Below, in pieces: positions 1-7,631 of a stretch of 64,000 nt of DNA (the first letter of the stretch is position 1; the number at the start of each line of letters is the position of its first letter). Origin of the DNA: Eubacterium multiforme (GTDB lineage: Bacteria; Bacillota; Clostridia; Clostridiales; Clostridiaceae); assembly GCF_030813415.1 (NCBI RefSeq), contig NZ_JAUSUF010000003.1, positions 1-64,000 of the forward strand, given 5' to 3'. Made by a program: the position numbers and the translations under genes. The notes beneath the pieces were generated by a model that saw only the letters and a list, made by a program, of their open reading frames with translations, was not told where the DNA came from and did no database searches.

Positions 1-5
1 CAAAT

Positions 6-200
6 ATGTTAAATTTTATTGATAACTGCCATGGAAACATAAAAGGAGCTGTAGTATTTCAAAATACAGATGTATATAATTATGCATTTATAGATGATGG
101 TTATAAACCAACTAAGCAACAAATTAAATGGTTTGAGAGAAATAAGAAATATCTTTCAGTTGAACAAAAACAAGGATTTGAATTAATGATAAATAAATAA
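6..200 (+). CDS. Hypothetical phage protein, 64 aa, possibly 5' truncated
   Basis: A short acidic/basic protein of no recognised family. Only five bases precede the first ATG, and the frame stays open to the window edge, so the real start may lie outside. The C-terminal half is Lys/Gln rich. Its position at the head of an early phage gene cluster, on the same strand as everything after it, supports it being real. Confidence 0.45.
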   Translation: MLNFIDNCHGNIKGAVVFQNTDVYNYAFIDDGYKPTKQQIKWFERNKKYLSVEQKQGFELMINK

Positions 201-214
201 ATAAATAAATAAAT
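190..214. repeat. TAAA tetranucleotide tandem repeat (6 copies)
   Basis: Six perfect tandem TAAA units plus one extra T, covering the stop codon of the preceding small ORF and the bases after it. Every frame through the tract meets TAA. It is probably replication-slippage material without function. Confidence 0.8.
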
Positions 215-226
215 TTAATCAACTAA

Positions 227-272
227 ATATGAGAGTGATTTCAGGTATTGTTATATCTAATCATTCTCATAT
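227..272 (+). promoter_or_regulatory. Inverted repeat, 14-bp arms, upstream of phage gene at 298
   Basis: The arms ATATGAGAGTGATT (227-240) and AATCATTCTCATAT (259-272) pair over 14 positions, with one G-T pair, around an 18-base loop. No T-run follows, so it is not a classic terminator. It ends 25 bases before the ATG at 298 and could be an operator or a leader RNA hairpin for the methyltransferase operon. Confidence 0.5.
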
Positions 273-297
273 GAAAATCAAATGAGAAGGTGAGGAC

Positions 298-849
298 ATG
301 GATAAAAAGCAATTAGCTTATAAATATTTAATAAATAAATACTCAGAAGCTCCTAACATAGAAAAATATAAGATCCAAGATGAAATAAGAAGATTGTTTG
401 AATTAGAAGATAAAGAAGTTAAGACAGTTTATTATACATGGAAACAAGCAGTTATAGGTACTGCAGATATTCCTACTAAGCAATATAAAGATATAAAAGC
501 AAAAGAAAGAAAAAAGTACCAGGTTAATATAGAAGAACTAAAAGTTATATTTGAAAGATATAAAAATGGAGAAAAGGTAGATGATCTTTCAAAGGAAGTT
601 GATGTTAGTATACAAAGTTTATTGTATGCATTTAGATACTATAAGAGAAAAGGAATTTTAAAGGGTAGAAAAAAGAAAAAGATAACTATAGATGGGAAAA
701 TAGTCAGCGAAGAAGAAATGAAAAAAATAATAAAAAGGTTAGATGCTGGTGAAGTTACTAAAGAAGTTGCAGAAGAATTGGGTGTTAAGTCAATGCTTTT
801 AAGAAGTGCTTATGGAAGATATAAAAAGAGATTCAGAGGAGTTGATTAA
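298..849 (+). CDS. Phage HTH-type protein, 183 aa
   Basis: A basic Lys/Arg-rich protein of no recognised family. Two similar helical segments (about residues 72-110 and 137-175) both read like helix-turn-helix units: a run of spaced acidic and aliphatic residues, a Val-Ser/Gly-Val turn, then an aromatic/basic recognition-like helix. The start is ATG after GAGAAGGTGAGG. Its TAA abuts the ATG of the methyltransferase at 850 with no gap, so the two are translationally coupled. A DNA-binding partner or regulator of the methyltransferase is an inference. Confidence 0.65.
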   Translation: MDKKQLAYKYLINKYSEAPNIEKYKIQDEIRRLFELEDKEVKTVYYTWKQAVIGTADIPTKQYKDIKAKERKKYQVNIEELKVIFERYKNGEKVDDLSKEVDVSIQSLLYAFRYYKRKGILKGRKKKKITIDGKIVSEEEMKKIIKRLDAGEVTKEVAEELGVKSMLLRSAYGRYKKRFRGVD

Positions 850-2085
850 ATGGGATTAATAGTTGATAACTTTGCTGGTGGAGGTGGTGCTAGTACAGGA
901 ATTGAACAGGCCTTAGGCAGAAAAGTAGATATAGCAATAAACCATGATCCATCTGCAATATTAATGCATAAAACAAATCATCCGAATACAAAACATTACG
1001 AAGAAAGTGTTTGGGATGTTGATATAAGAAAAATTACTGAAGGCAAAGATGTTGATTTAGTGTGGTGTAGCCCGGACTGTAAGCATTTTAGCAAAGCTAA
1101 AGGTGGAAAGCCAGTTAATAAAAATATTAGAGGTTTAGCATGGGTTGCAATAAAGTGGGCAGGCACTGTAAGACCTAAAGTAATTATCCTAGAGAATGTA
1201 GAAGAGTTTCAAACTTGGGGACCAATTGGTAAAAATGGTAAACCTATAACTAAAGAAAAAGGAAGAACTTTTAGAAGTTTTTTAAATGCATTCAAGTATT
1301 TAGGATATAAAGTTGAATATAAGCAATTAGTAGCTGCAGATTATGGAGCACCTACTACTAGAAAAAGATTTTTCTTAATAGCTAGATGTGATAATAAACC
1401 TATAGTATGGCCAAAACCTACACATGGTCCAGGCAAAATACCATATGTTGCTGCAAGTACAATAATAGACTGGAATTTAGATGTACATAGTATATTTGAT
1501 AGGAAAAAACCACTTGCAGACAATACTTTAATAAGAATTGCAAGAGGAATACAAAAGTATATCGTAGAAGAAAAACCTTTTATAGTTAAAGATAAGGCGT
1601 ATTTTCTAAGTCATTATTATACGCATCAAGGTAAGGAAGTAAGATGTAGTAGTTTAAGAGAGCCTATAGCTACGATACCTACTCAAAATAGATTTGGATT
1701 AGTAGAAGTTAAGTTCCAAGATATTAATTTACCAGTAAAAGATGGAGTAGCAGCATTTTTAACTAAATATTATGGATGTGATACAGGGCAAAGCATAAAT
1801 GGACCAATTCATACTATTACAACGAAAGATAGATTTGGTTTAGTTACGATTAGATCTAAGGATTATAAAATAGCTGATATTGGATTGAGGATGTTGACAG
1901 CTAAAGAATTATTCGCAGGTCAAGGATTTCCAAAGAGTTATGTCATAGATCAAGATTATACAGGGAAAAAATATCCTATAACTCAACAAAAAGCTAGATG
2001 TGGAAATGCGGTAGTACCAGCTTTAGCAAAAGCATTAGTACAGGTTAATGTACATGAATTAATAGATAATGAGATTGCTAGTTAA
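850..2085 (+). CDS. DNA (cytosine-5) methyltransferase, phage type, 411 aa
   Basis: Transfers a methyl group from S-adenosylmethionine to C5 of cytosine in phage DNA. Motif I is at residues 8-16 (FAGGGGAST, SAM binding). The catalytic loop is a variant, SPDCKHFSKA at about residues 75-84: the nucleophilic Cys is present but the usual PCQ is PDC. ENV (motif VI) is near residue 117, TTRKRFFLIA (motif VIII) near 174, and GNAVVPALA (motif X) near the C-terminus. The full length suggests an active enzyme. Without a neighbouring nuclease it is best read as an orphan methylase, possibly shielding phage DNA from host restriction. Target sequence unknown. Confidence 0.93.
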   Translation: MGLIVDNFAGGGGASTGIEQALGRKVDIAINHDPSAILMHKTNHPNTKHYEESVWDVDIRKITEGKDVDLVWCSPDCKHFSKAKGGKPVNKNIRGLAWVAIKWAGTVRPKVIILENVEEFQTWGPIGKNGKPITKEKGRTFRSFLNAFKYLGYKVEYKQLVAADYGAPTTRKRFFLIARCDNKPIVWPKPTHGPGKIPYVAASTIIDWNLDVHSIFDRKKPLADNTLIRIARGIQKYIVEEKPFIVKDKAYFLSHYYTHQGKEVRCSSLREPIATIPTQNRFGLVEVKFQDINLPVKDGVAAFLTKYYGCDTGQSINGPIHTITTKDRFGLVTIRSKDYKIADIGLRMLTAKELFAGQGFPKSYVIDQDYTGKKYPITQQKARCGNAVVPALAKALVQVNVHELIDNEIAS

Positions 2086-2116
2086 CAAACAATACAAATA
2101 AAAGGAGAGCTTAAAA

Positions 2117-2191
2117 ATGAAAATAGTAATTATAATAGTTGGAACAACATTTATATATTGTATGACTAAATGGATTTTGAGAAAGAAGTGA
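2117..2191 (+). CDS. Small single-pass membrane peptide, 24 aa
   Basis: ATG preceded by AAAGGAGAGC at 7-base spacing, then a hydrophobic stretch (residues 2-16, Ile/Val rich) ending in a basic tail with Trp, Arg and three Lys. The size and layout fit a one-helix membrane peptide with a cytoplasmic basic end. It sits between the methyltransferase and the ORF at 2197 with tight spacing. The ribosome site is the main support; function unknown. Confidence 0.5.
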   Translation: MKIVIIIVGTTFIYCMTKWILRKK

Positions 2192-2196
2192 AATAA

Positions 2197-2550
2197 ATGA
2201 TAGAAGGGCAAACATGTATATTTGATTTTAATATGCTAAGTGGAGAAGAAAAACATATTAAATTCCCATACAAACAAATGATTGTAATTTTAGAAGCACT
2301 TGAAAATTTAAAAAAGGATATTGAGGAATTTGAACCAGATAACTCACTTAATAAAATTAGATTTGAAAATAAATTAGAAGAAGTTAATTACTTAATAGAA
2401 GTTATAGAAACAGGAGCAGAGTATAATTTCCATAAGCATTTAGATAAATGTATTAATAGAAAAGAAAAGAATGATGATGCAGGCATGGATGCTTTAAGTG
2501 CAGCGGTAGTTTTAAAAGAAGAAGATAAGATTAAGCAAGGAGGAAAATAA
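2197..2550 (+). CDS. Hypothetical phage protein, 117 aa
   Basis: An acidic, mostly helical protein with a heptad-like central part (residues 25-75), no Cys pair and no membrane segment. No family recognised. The start is ATG after AAGTGAAATAA, a weak ribosome site; coupling to the peptide at 2117 is likely. It ends in a Lys-rich tail two bases before the next gene. Confidence 0.6.
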   Translation: MIEGQTCIFDFNMLSGEEKHIKFPYKQMIVILEALENLKKDIEEFEPDNSLNKIRFENKLEEVNYLIEVIETGAEYNFHKHLDKCINRKEKNDDAGMDALSAAVVLKEEDKIKQGGK

Positions 2551-2552
2551 AT

Positions 2553-2741
2553 ATGTATGCTTTGTATAAAGGTGAAGAATTTTTGTGCATGGGTACTATA
2601 TATCAAATAGCCAAAGAGCAAAATGTAGGAATAGGAACAATTAAGTATTATAAGACAAATGCTTATAAGAGAAAATTAGATAAGAGAAATAGTAAAAATG
2701 CAAGGATTTTAATAGAAATTGAGGAAGATGAAAATGAATAA
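2553..2741 (+). CDS. Small phage protein with HTH-like core, 62 aa
   Basis: Residues 1-45 resemble short phage proteins in which a beta strand (YALYKGEEFL) is followed by a small helix-turn-helix (GTIYQIAKEQNVGIGTIKYY). The end is strongly acidic. ATG follows AAGGAGGAAAATAAAT, a strong ribosome site. It overlaps the next start by eight bases. A DNA-binding role is inferred from the HTH pattern only. Confidence 0.6.
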   Translation: MYALYKGEEFLCMGTIYQIAKEQNVGIGTIKYYKTNAYKRKLDKRNSKNARILIEIEEDENE

Positions 2742-3012
2742 TAGAAATAAAATGAGAATAGAAAGCAGAGCTTTAGAAGTTGCACAATATATTATAGAAA
2801 CAGGTAGTACTGTAAGGGCAACTGCTAAAGAATTTGGAGTTAGTAAATCAACTATATACGAGGATATAACTAAGAGGATATTAGATATAAATCCTATACT
2901 GGCAAAAGAAGCTGAAAAGATTTTAGAAATTAATAAATTAGAAAGGCATCTTAGGGGTGGAGCTGCTACTAAAAGAAAATATTTTTATAGTGAAAACCTA
3001 AGGACAAGCTAG
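2734..3012 (+). CDS. SpoIIID-family transcriptional regulator (phage copy), 92 aa
   Basis: Closely follows the SpoIIID family, the mother-cell sporulation regulator of Bacillus and Clostridium. It has the VAQYIIETGSTVRATAKEFG segment, the recognition helix VSKSTIYEDITKR, then NKLERHLRGGAATKRKY, which matches the family's conserved C-terminal basic tail. ATG at 2734 is chosen because GAGGAAG ends six bases before it; in-frame starts at 2719 (TTG) and 2728 (ATG) also exist. It precedes the sigma-like late regulator and a strong terminator. Such copies occur in clostridial phages; control of phage genes, or interference with sporulation, is inference. Confidence 0.88.
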   Translation: MNNRNKMRIESRALEVAQYIIETGSTVRATAKEFGVSKSTIYEDITKRILDINPILAKEAEKILEINKLERHLRGGAATKRKYFYSENLRTS

Positions 3013-3022
3013 TTGCGATGAT

Positions 3023-3062
3023 ATAATACAAGATAGAAAATATCTTGTATTATTTTTTGTTT
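3023..3062 (+). terminator. Intrinsic terminator after SpoIIID-like gene
   Basis: Perfect 13-bp stem (3023-3035 with 3041-3053), GAAAA loop, then TTTTTTG. It separates the regulator gene from the next gene. Confidence 0.85.
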
Positions 3063-3074
3063 TGAGGTGGTAGT

Positions 3075-3551
3075 ATGACTAATAAAAATGAGTTGTTTAG
3101 AAAAGCAGAGTGGGTACTTTATGGATATAATGATTTATTATATGATATAGATTTAATAAGAGAAGATATAAGGATGACAGAAGAAGAATATCAAGGCTGT
3201 AGTGGATTAAGTTACGAAGAAAAAGGAAGTCCTACAAATGCATTTAGTAGTGTTGTAGAAAATGAACTTATCAATAAAGAAAGATTGTTAAGAGAATTAA
3301 AATTAGATTTAAATAATAAAATAAGAATGAAAAATAGAATAGAAACAGCAGTTAATAAATTAAATGGTGCTGATAAAAAAGTAATAGAATTAAGGTACAT
3401 AAATAAAAGTAAATTAAATTGGAATCAAATAGGATTTGCAGTTAATTATTCGGCAGATCATTGTAGAAAAAGAATAAGAGTTAGAGCAATTAAAAAAATG
3501 ATAAATACAATATTTTATGATGCAGGAAAGCAAGAAACTTTTAAAATATAA
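3075..3551 (+). CDS. Phage late-gene regulator, sigma-70 region-4-like, 158 aa
   Basis: Mostly helical. Residues 10-105 are a coiled-coil-like region. The last 55 residues read as a sigma region 4-like HTH: a KKVIELRYINKSKLNWNQIG-type segment, then SADHCRKRIRVRAIKKM. This fits the ArpU/DUF1492-type regulators placed just upstream of terminase in Firmicute phages, which activate late transcription. ATG follows TGAGGTGGTAGT. Family assignment comes from motif pattern and position; DNA target unknown. Confidence 0.72.
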   Translation: MTNKNELFRKAEWVLYGYNDLLYDIDLIREDIRMTEEEYQGCSGLSYEEKGSPTNAFSSVVENELINKERLLRELKLDLNNKIRMKNRIETAVNKLNGADKKVIELRYINKSKLNWNQIGFAVNYSADHCRKRIRVRAIKKMINTIFYDAGKQETFKI

Positions 3552-3677
3552 GTGTCCGTTTTAGAACCTAAGAAAGACCGACTAAGAACCTAAAAAGTAT
3601 GTTAGTATGTAAACATGGTAATAGTTAATTGCGACCTCCTTTATTAGGTAATATGCAAGGGTAAAACCTTGCAACAT

Positions 3678-3751
3678 GGAGATATAACTCAGTTGGTTAG
3701 AGTAGTGGTCTTATATGCCAAAAGGCGAAGGTTCAAATCCTTCTATCTCTA
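3678..3751 (+). tRNA. tRNA-Ile (anticodon UAU)
   Basis: A complete 74-base cloverleaf. Acceptor 3678-3684 pairs with 3744-3750 (one G-U at the first pair); D-stem ACTC/GAGT; anticodon loop CTTATAT at 3710-3716 with anticodon TAT at 3712-3714; T-stem GAAGG/CCTTC with loop TTCAAAT; discriminator A. CCA is not encoded. The first anticodon-stem pair (G27-A43) is a mismatch and the last is G-U. It would read AUA codons directly, unlike the usual bacterial lysidine-modified CAU tRNA. A 7-bp hairpin (3654-3673) lies just upstream. Set among phage genes that use ATA heavily, it looks phage borne. Confidence 0.88.
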
Positions 3752-3791
3752 CTTATTAAAAATATATATTTACCCCTCGGAGGGATTACAG

Positions 3792-3830
3792 AAAAAGAGC
3801 TGGTTGGGCCACTGCCCAGGCTCTTTTTTA
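3792..3830 (+). terminator. Intrinsic terminator after tRNA-Ile
   Basis: Outer stem AAAAAGAGC (3792-3800) with GCTCTTTTT (3820-3828), inner stem TGGGC/GCCCA around a four-base loop. The T-run is part of the stem's right arm. Confidence 0.8.
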
Positions 3831-3902
3831 ATACCTTTAATTATTGTTACGGTTAGGTGTGTGACTAATATTAACCCAATAATAATTAAGGAGTTGATAA
3901 AT

Positions 3903-4913
3903 TTGAAAGTAGTAAGTTTATTTAGTGGCATAGGAGCTTTTGAAAGAGCAATGTCTAATAAAAATATAGAGCATGAGATATTAAATTATTGTGAAAAAGA
4001 TAAATATGCAAGTTATGCATATAGTATATTGCATAATATTGAGGAAGAAAAAAATCTTGGAGATATCTTAATTGCAAAAGGTAAAGAAGCAGATCTTATT
4101 ACTTATGGATTTCCGTGTCAAGATATTAGTTTGGCTGGAAAGTGTAAGGGGATAATAAAAGGAAAAACTAAAAGCGGATTGTTATTTGAAGCGTTAAGAA
4201 TAATTGAAGAAAGCAAACCAAAAGTTGCTATTGCTGAAAATGTTAAGAATTTAGTTAGTAAAATGTTTATAAATGATTTTGATGAATTAATAAAAGAATT
4301 AGATAGATTAGGATATAACTCCTATTGGAAGGTTCTTAATGGAATAAAATTTGATTCTCCACATTCTAGAGAAAGAGTTTTTATAGTTAGTATAAGAAAA
4401 GATATAGATGATGGAAGTTTTGAATTTAAAGAAAGAAATAATAAATTATTAACATTACAAAGTGTTACTGAAAAGGTAGTGGAAGAAAAATATTATTGTA
4501 AAGATAATAAATATATTAAAGAATTTACAAATTCTATTCATCAAAGGATAACTAATTTTAAGAATCCTAGTAAATTTGGCCTAATTAAAATTGGAGATAT
4601 AAATAATCCTAAATTAAGAGAAATGAATAAAAGAGTTTTTTCTGAATTAGGAGCAAGCCCAACAATTGTTACTGGGTCAGATAGTATTCCTAAAATAATT
4701 CAATGCAGAGTTAGAAAACTTACGCCATTAGAATGTTGGCGTTTAGTTGGATTTAATGATGAAGACTATTGGAATGTTAGAAATGCATTAGAAAATAAGT
4801 TTTATCATGGAAAAGATATGACAGATACTCAAATGTATAAAATGGCTGGCAATAGTATTGTTATAAAAGTTGCAGAAAGTATCTTGGAAAGTTTAAAAGG
4901 AATAATTTATTAA
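3903..4913 (+). CDS. DNA (cytosine-5) methyltransferase, Dcm-like, 336 aa
   Basis: A second C5-cytosine methylase, clearly different from the one at 850. Motif I VVSLFSGIGAFERAM at residues 3-17; catalytic YGFPCQDISLAG near residue 70 with the standard PCQ; ENV near residue 112; HSRERVFIVSI (motif VIII); GNSIVIKVAESIL at the C-terminus (motif X). The start is taken as TTG 3903, nine bases after AAGGAG; the open frame runs further upstream through the tRNA and cannot be coding there. No nuclease gene is adjacent, so again an orphan methylase. Recognition sequence unknown. Confidence 0.93.
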   Translation: MKVVSLFSGIGAFERAMSNKNIEHEILNYCEKDKYASYAYSILHNIEEEKNLGDILIAKGKEADLITYGFPCQDISLAGKCKGIIKGKTKSGLLFEALRIIEESKPKVAIAENVKNLVSKMFINDFDELIKELDRLGYNSYWKVLNGIKFDSPHSRERVFIVSIRKDIDDGSFEFKERNNKLLTLQSVTEKVVEEKYYCKDNKYIKEFTNSIHQRITNFKNPSKFGLIKIGDINNPKLREMNKRVFSELGASPTIVTGSDSIPKIIQCRVRKLTPLECWRLVGFNDEDYWNVRNALENKFYHGKDMTDTQMYKMAGNSIVIKVAESILESLKGIIY

Positions 4914-4931
4914 TTTAAAGGTGGTGAAGAT

Positions 4932-5144
4932 ATGGAAAAAATAAAAATGTATGTTAGATGGAAAGATAATAAAATTAAATGTGCATGTTCAATATCTTCT
5001 CCATTAATAGAAAAATGTCCTTATTTTAAATATGGAAAATGTTCAAAAGAAATTATGATGTATGATCCTTATGAAAGTATAGATAAATGTATGAAACATA
5101 GTAGTTTTAAAAGAGTTAAAGGTTCTTTAAGGCAGGTAAGGTGA
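4932..5144 (+). CDS. Small Cys-rich phage protein, 70 aa
   Basis: Contains six Cys (a CAC pair, two CPYF/GKC-type sites, one near the end) and a basic tail, the pattern of a small zinc-binding protein, but no named family is recognised. ATG follows AAAGGTGGTGAAGAT. The TGA overlaps the ATG of the recombinase at 5144 by one base, so they are probably co-translated. Confidence 0.6.
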   Translation: MEKIKMYVRWKDNKIKCACSISSPLIEKCPYFKYGKCSKEIMMYDPYESIDKCMKHSSFKRVKGSLRQVR

Positions 5145-5719
5145 TGGCTAAGGTATATCCAATAAAAGATAGAAATAAAATACCAGTTATAAAAAGGATA
5201 TTATTAAAAGAATCAAGAGAAAGAGATTGGATAATGATAGCTACAGGCGTTTATACTGGGTTAAGAATATCTGATATTCTTAATTTAAAAATTAAAGATG
5301 TTAGAAATAAGGATTTTATAAAAATTAAAGCTCAGAAAACTAAAAAAATAGTAAAAGTCGAGATAAGCGAAGAATTAAAATTTGAATTAAAAAGTTTTGT
5401 AAAAGATAAAAATGGCAATGAATATCTTATAAGGACTACTAAGACATTAGATAATGAAATATTAAATGAACCAATTTCGGCTACACAAGCGTATAGAATA
5501 ATGAAAGAGGTTCAACATAGAGCTAAGATAAAAGACAACTTAGGAACACATTCATTAAGAAAGACATATGCATATTATTTATATCAAAACAATGATATAT
5601 CTGTAGTTCAAGGAGCGTTGCAGCATGAAAATCAATTAGACACTTTAAGATATATTGGAGTAGAAGAAGAAGTTATAAATAAAGCTACTAGATCTATAAA
5701 ATTCTTTGATAATTCTTAA
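5144..5719 (+). CDS. Short tyrosine recombinase, catalytic domain only, 191 aa
   Basis: Phage-integrase-family catalytic domain with all six signature positions: Arg in YTGLRISDIL (about residue 40), Lys in KAQKTKKIVK, HSLRKTYAYY (His-x-x-Arg), His in ALQHENQ, and Tyr in TLRYIGV. It lacks the N-terminal core-binding domain of full integrases (usually 300+ residues). ATG 5144 is preferred over GTG 5141. Similar short enzymes lie before the packaging genes in clostridial phages. The role may be resolving DNA multimers rather than integration; this is inference. Confidence 0.85.
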   Translation: MAKVYPIKDRNKIPVIKRILLKESRERDWIMIATGVYTGLRISDILNLKIKDVRNKDFIKIKAQKTKKIVKVEISEELKFELKSFVKDKNGNEYLIRTTKTLDNEILNEPISATQAYRIMKEVQHRAKIKDNLGTHSLRKTYAYYLYQNNDISVVQGALQHENQLDTLRYIGVEEEVINKATRSIKFFDNS

Positions 5720-6191
5720 TCATGTACGATTTTTAGAAGTAGATTACTAGAAAAAAGATAAACTTATTAAAAGCATTGATATTAAAGACTTTTAATAATT
5801 TTTATTCATGTAAGAGTTCCTATAAATCGTACATAAGAAAAAATGTGTCTAAACTTAGTTATGATAAGGCTTTGAAGTGGTTTTTATTAAGTACTTTTAA
5901 AATAGTGAAAATTTTTAAAAAGCTAAATTTGTTAAATTATACCAAAGTCTAAACTTAAATATAAGAGCAAAGTTAGTATTTTCAATGCTTTAAGTCTATT
6001 AATTTAGATAAAAAAATATTATGTTCATTTAGGGTATACCTAAACAAGAACAAAAGAAAAAGAAAGAAAACTAAAGAAAATAATAAATAAATTACTCATA
6101 AACTTCTTTAAAAGTGTTCATTGTATTTGATATACCCTAAATGAACATTTATAATATAATCATAATACATTTTAAAAAAGGAATGGTAAAA
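5720..6191. repeat. Non-coding gap between two recombinases with two inverted repeats
   Basis: No convincing gene. Inverted repeat A: ATGTACGATTT (5722-5732) and its complement at 5824-5834, 91 bases apart. Inverted repeat B: 18-bp arms at 6021-6038 and 6131-6148 (core TGTTCATTTAGGGTATA), 92 bases apart, perfect. B's right arm ends 43 bases before the serine recombinase start. They could be recombinase binding sites, a regulatory element, or hairpin-forming DNA. Confidence 0.7.
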
Positions 6192-6806
6192 ATGATTTTT
6201 GGTTATGTTAGAGTTTCAACTAAAGAGCAAAATGAAAGTAGACAAGTAGAAGTATTAAAAAATTTCTGTAAAGAATTAAAAAATGAAAATATTTATATAG
6301 ACAAAGAAAGTGGTAAAGATTTTAATAGATCTCAATACCAGGCTTTAAGAAATTGTCTAAGAGCAGGAGATATTCTTTTAATAAAAGAACTTGATAGATT
6401 AGGAAGAAATAAAGAAGAAGTAAAAAAGGAGCTTAATTTTTTTAAAGAAAAGAAAATAAGAGTAAAAATATTAAATATTCCTACAACTCTAATGGATTTT
6501 CCAGAAGGTAGTGAATGGATTTTTGATATGATTAATAATATTCTTATTGAAGTTCTTGGGGCTATGGCTGAGGAAGAAAGAAATAAGATAAGGTCAAGAC
6601 AAAGGGAAGGAATAGAAATTGCAAAGAAAGAAGGAAAATATAAAGGTAGACCTCAAAAAGATTTACCTGATAATTTTCCTAAGTTGTATAAACAATGGAA
6701 AGATAAAAAGATAACAGCAATTCAATTTACTACTTTATTAGGTTTAAAGAGTAGAACAACATTGTATAAATATATAAAGAGATATGAAGAATTAGAGAAC
6801 ATTTAA
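6192..6806 (+). CDS. Serine recombinase (resolvase/invertase family), 204 aa
   Basis: N-terminal resolvase fold: GYVRVSTKEQNESRQ (residues 3-17) with the catalytic Ser, KELDRLGRNKEEV near residue 75, then EERNKIRSRQREGIEIAKKEGKYKGR, the helix E and arm region, and a C-terminal HTH (residues 160-200) for site binding. The size matches small resolvases/invertases. ATG 6192 is chosen: AAAAAGGA lies nine bases upstream; the earlier in-frame ATG at 6141 is inside an inverted repeat. Likely acts at a res-like site; the perfect 18-bp inverted repeat just upstream is a candidate. Confidence 0.9.
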   Translation: MIFGYVRVSTKEQNESRQVEVLKNFCKELKNENIYIDKESGKDFNRSQYQALRNCLRAGDILLIKELDRLGRNKEEVKKELNFFKEKKIRVKILNIPTTLMDFPEGSEWIFDMINNILIEVLGAMAEEERNKIRSRQREGIEIAKKEGKYKGRPQKDLPDNFPKLYKQWKDKKITAIQFTTLLGLKSRTTLYKYIKRYEELENI

Positions 6807-6822
6807 GTGTTCTCTTTTATTT
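6794..6822 (+). terminator. Intrinsic terminator overlapping recombinase stop
   Basis: AGAGAACA (6794-6801) pairs with TGTTCTCT (6808-6815), loop of six, then TTTATTTT. It contains the recombinase TAA and splits it from the late operon. Confidence 0.7.
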
Positions 6823-6836
6823 TGGAGGTATATTAT

Positions 6837-7631
6837 ATGGGAAGGAATAGAAGTCCTAATAGGGATAAAGCATTTGAGATATATAGAGAAAATGATGGAA
6901 GAATAACACCAAAAGAAATAGCTGATAGGCTAAATGAAAGACTTAATAATATATATACATGGAAAGTAAAAGATAAATGGGAGAAAAAGATTAAACAAGG
7001 AGCACCATTAGGTAATAAAAATGCAGTTGGTAATAAAGGCGGAGCAGCTCCAAAAGGAAACCTAAATAATTTCAAACATGGAATGTATATTGATGATTCT
7101 AAGTTTTCATCTAAGAAATTTTTAGCTAAGTATATTCCAAAAGCTACGGAAAATATAATAAATGACATTGAAAATAGTGGATTAAGTTCTTTAGATATTT
7201 TATGGACTAATATAAACCTTCAGTTAGCTGCAATAATAAGATCTCAAAAAATTATGCATGTTAAAAGTAAGAACGACTTAACTAAAGAATTAAAAAGAAG
7301 TAAAGTTAAATCTAATAATAGAGAAACTGAAAAGACTTCATCTAATTCAAAAGAAGAAGAATATGAATATGAATTACAGTTTGCATGGGATAAGCAAGCT
7401 ACTTTCTTACAAGCACAAAGTAAAGCAATAAAAACTTTAGAAAGTTTAATAAATAGCTATGAAAAATTATTGTATGCTAATTGGAATTTAGTAACAGAAG
7501 AACAAAAATTAAAAGTTGAAGTATTAAAAGAGCAACTAAGTAAAAACAATGTTGGCAATGAATTAGCTACTTCAACGGCAAAATTAGATTCTATATTAGG
7601 ACAAATAAAGGCAAGGAATAAAAATGAGTGA
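6837..7631 (+). CDS. terS: Phage terminase small subunit, 264 aa
   Basis: Binds the packaging site and delivers DNA to TerL. The N-terminus MGRNRSPNRDKAFEIYREND leads into an HTH (PKEIADRLNERLNNIYTWK), then the Gly/Asn-rich linker GAPLGNKNAVGNKGGAAP typical of PBSX/SPP1-like small terminases, then coiled-coil oligomerisation helices (about 100-225). ATG 6837 is chosen after TTTGGAGGTATATT; the open frame upstream is unlikely to be translated. It overlaps terL by eight bases. Confidence 0.92.
   Translation: MGRNRSPNRDKAFEIYRENDGRITPKEIADRLNERLNNIYTWKVKDKWEKKIKQGAPLGNKNAVGNKGGAAPKGNLNNFKHGMYIDDSKFSSKKFLAKYIPKATENIINDIENSGLSSLDILWTNINLQLAAIIRSQKIMHVKSKNDLTKELKRSKVKSNNRETEKTSSNSKEEEYEYELQFAWDKQATFLQAQSKAIKTLESLINSYEKLLYANWNLVTEEQKLKVEVLKEQLSKNNVGNELATSTAKLDSILGQIKARNKNE

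Noticed and set aside
3669..3902. N-terminal extension of the second methyltransferase
   Set aside because: It would run through the tRNA-Ile and a terminator; the TTG at 3903 has a ribosome site and gives a normal family N-terminus.
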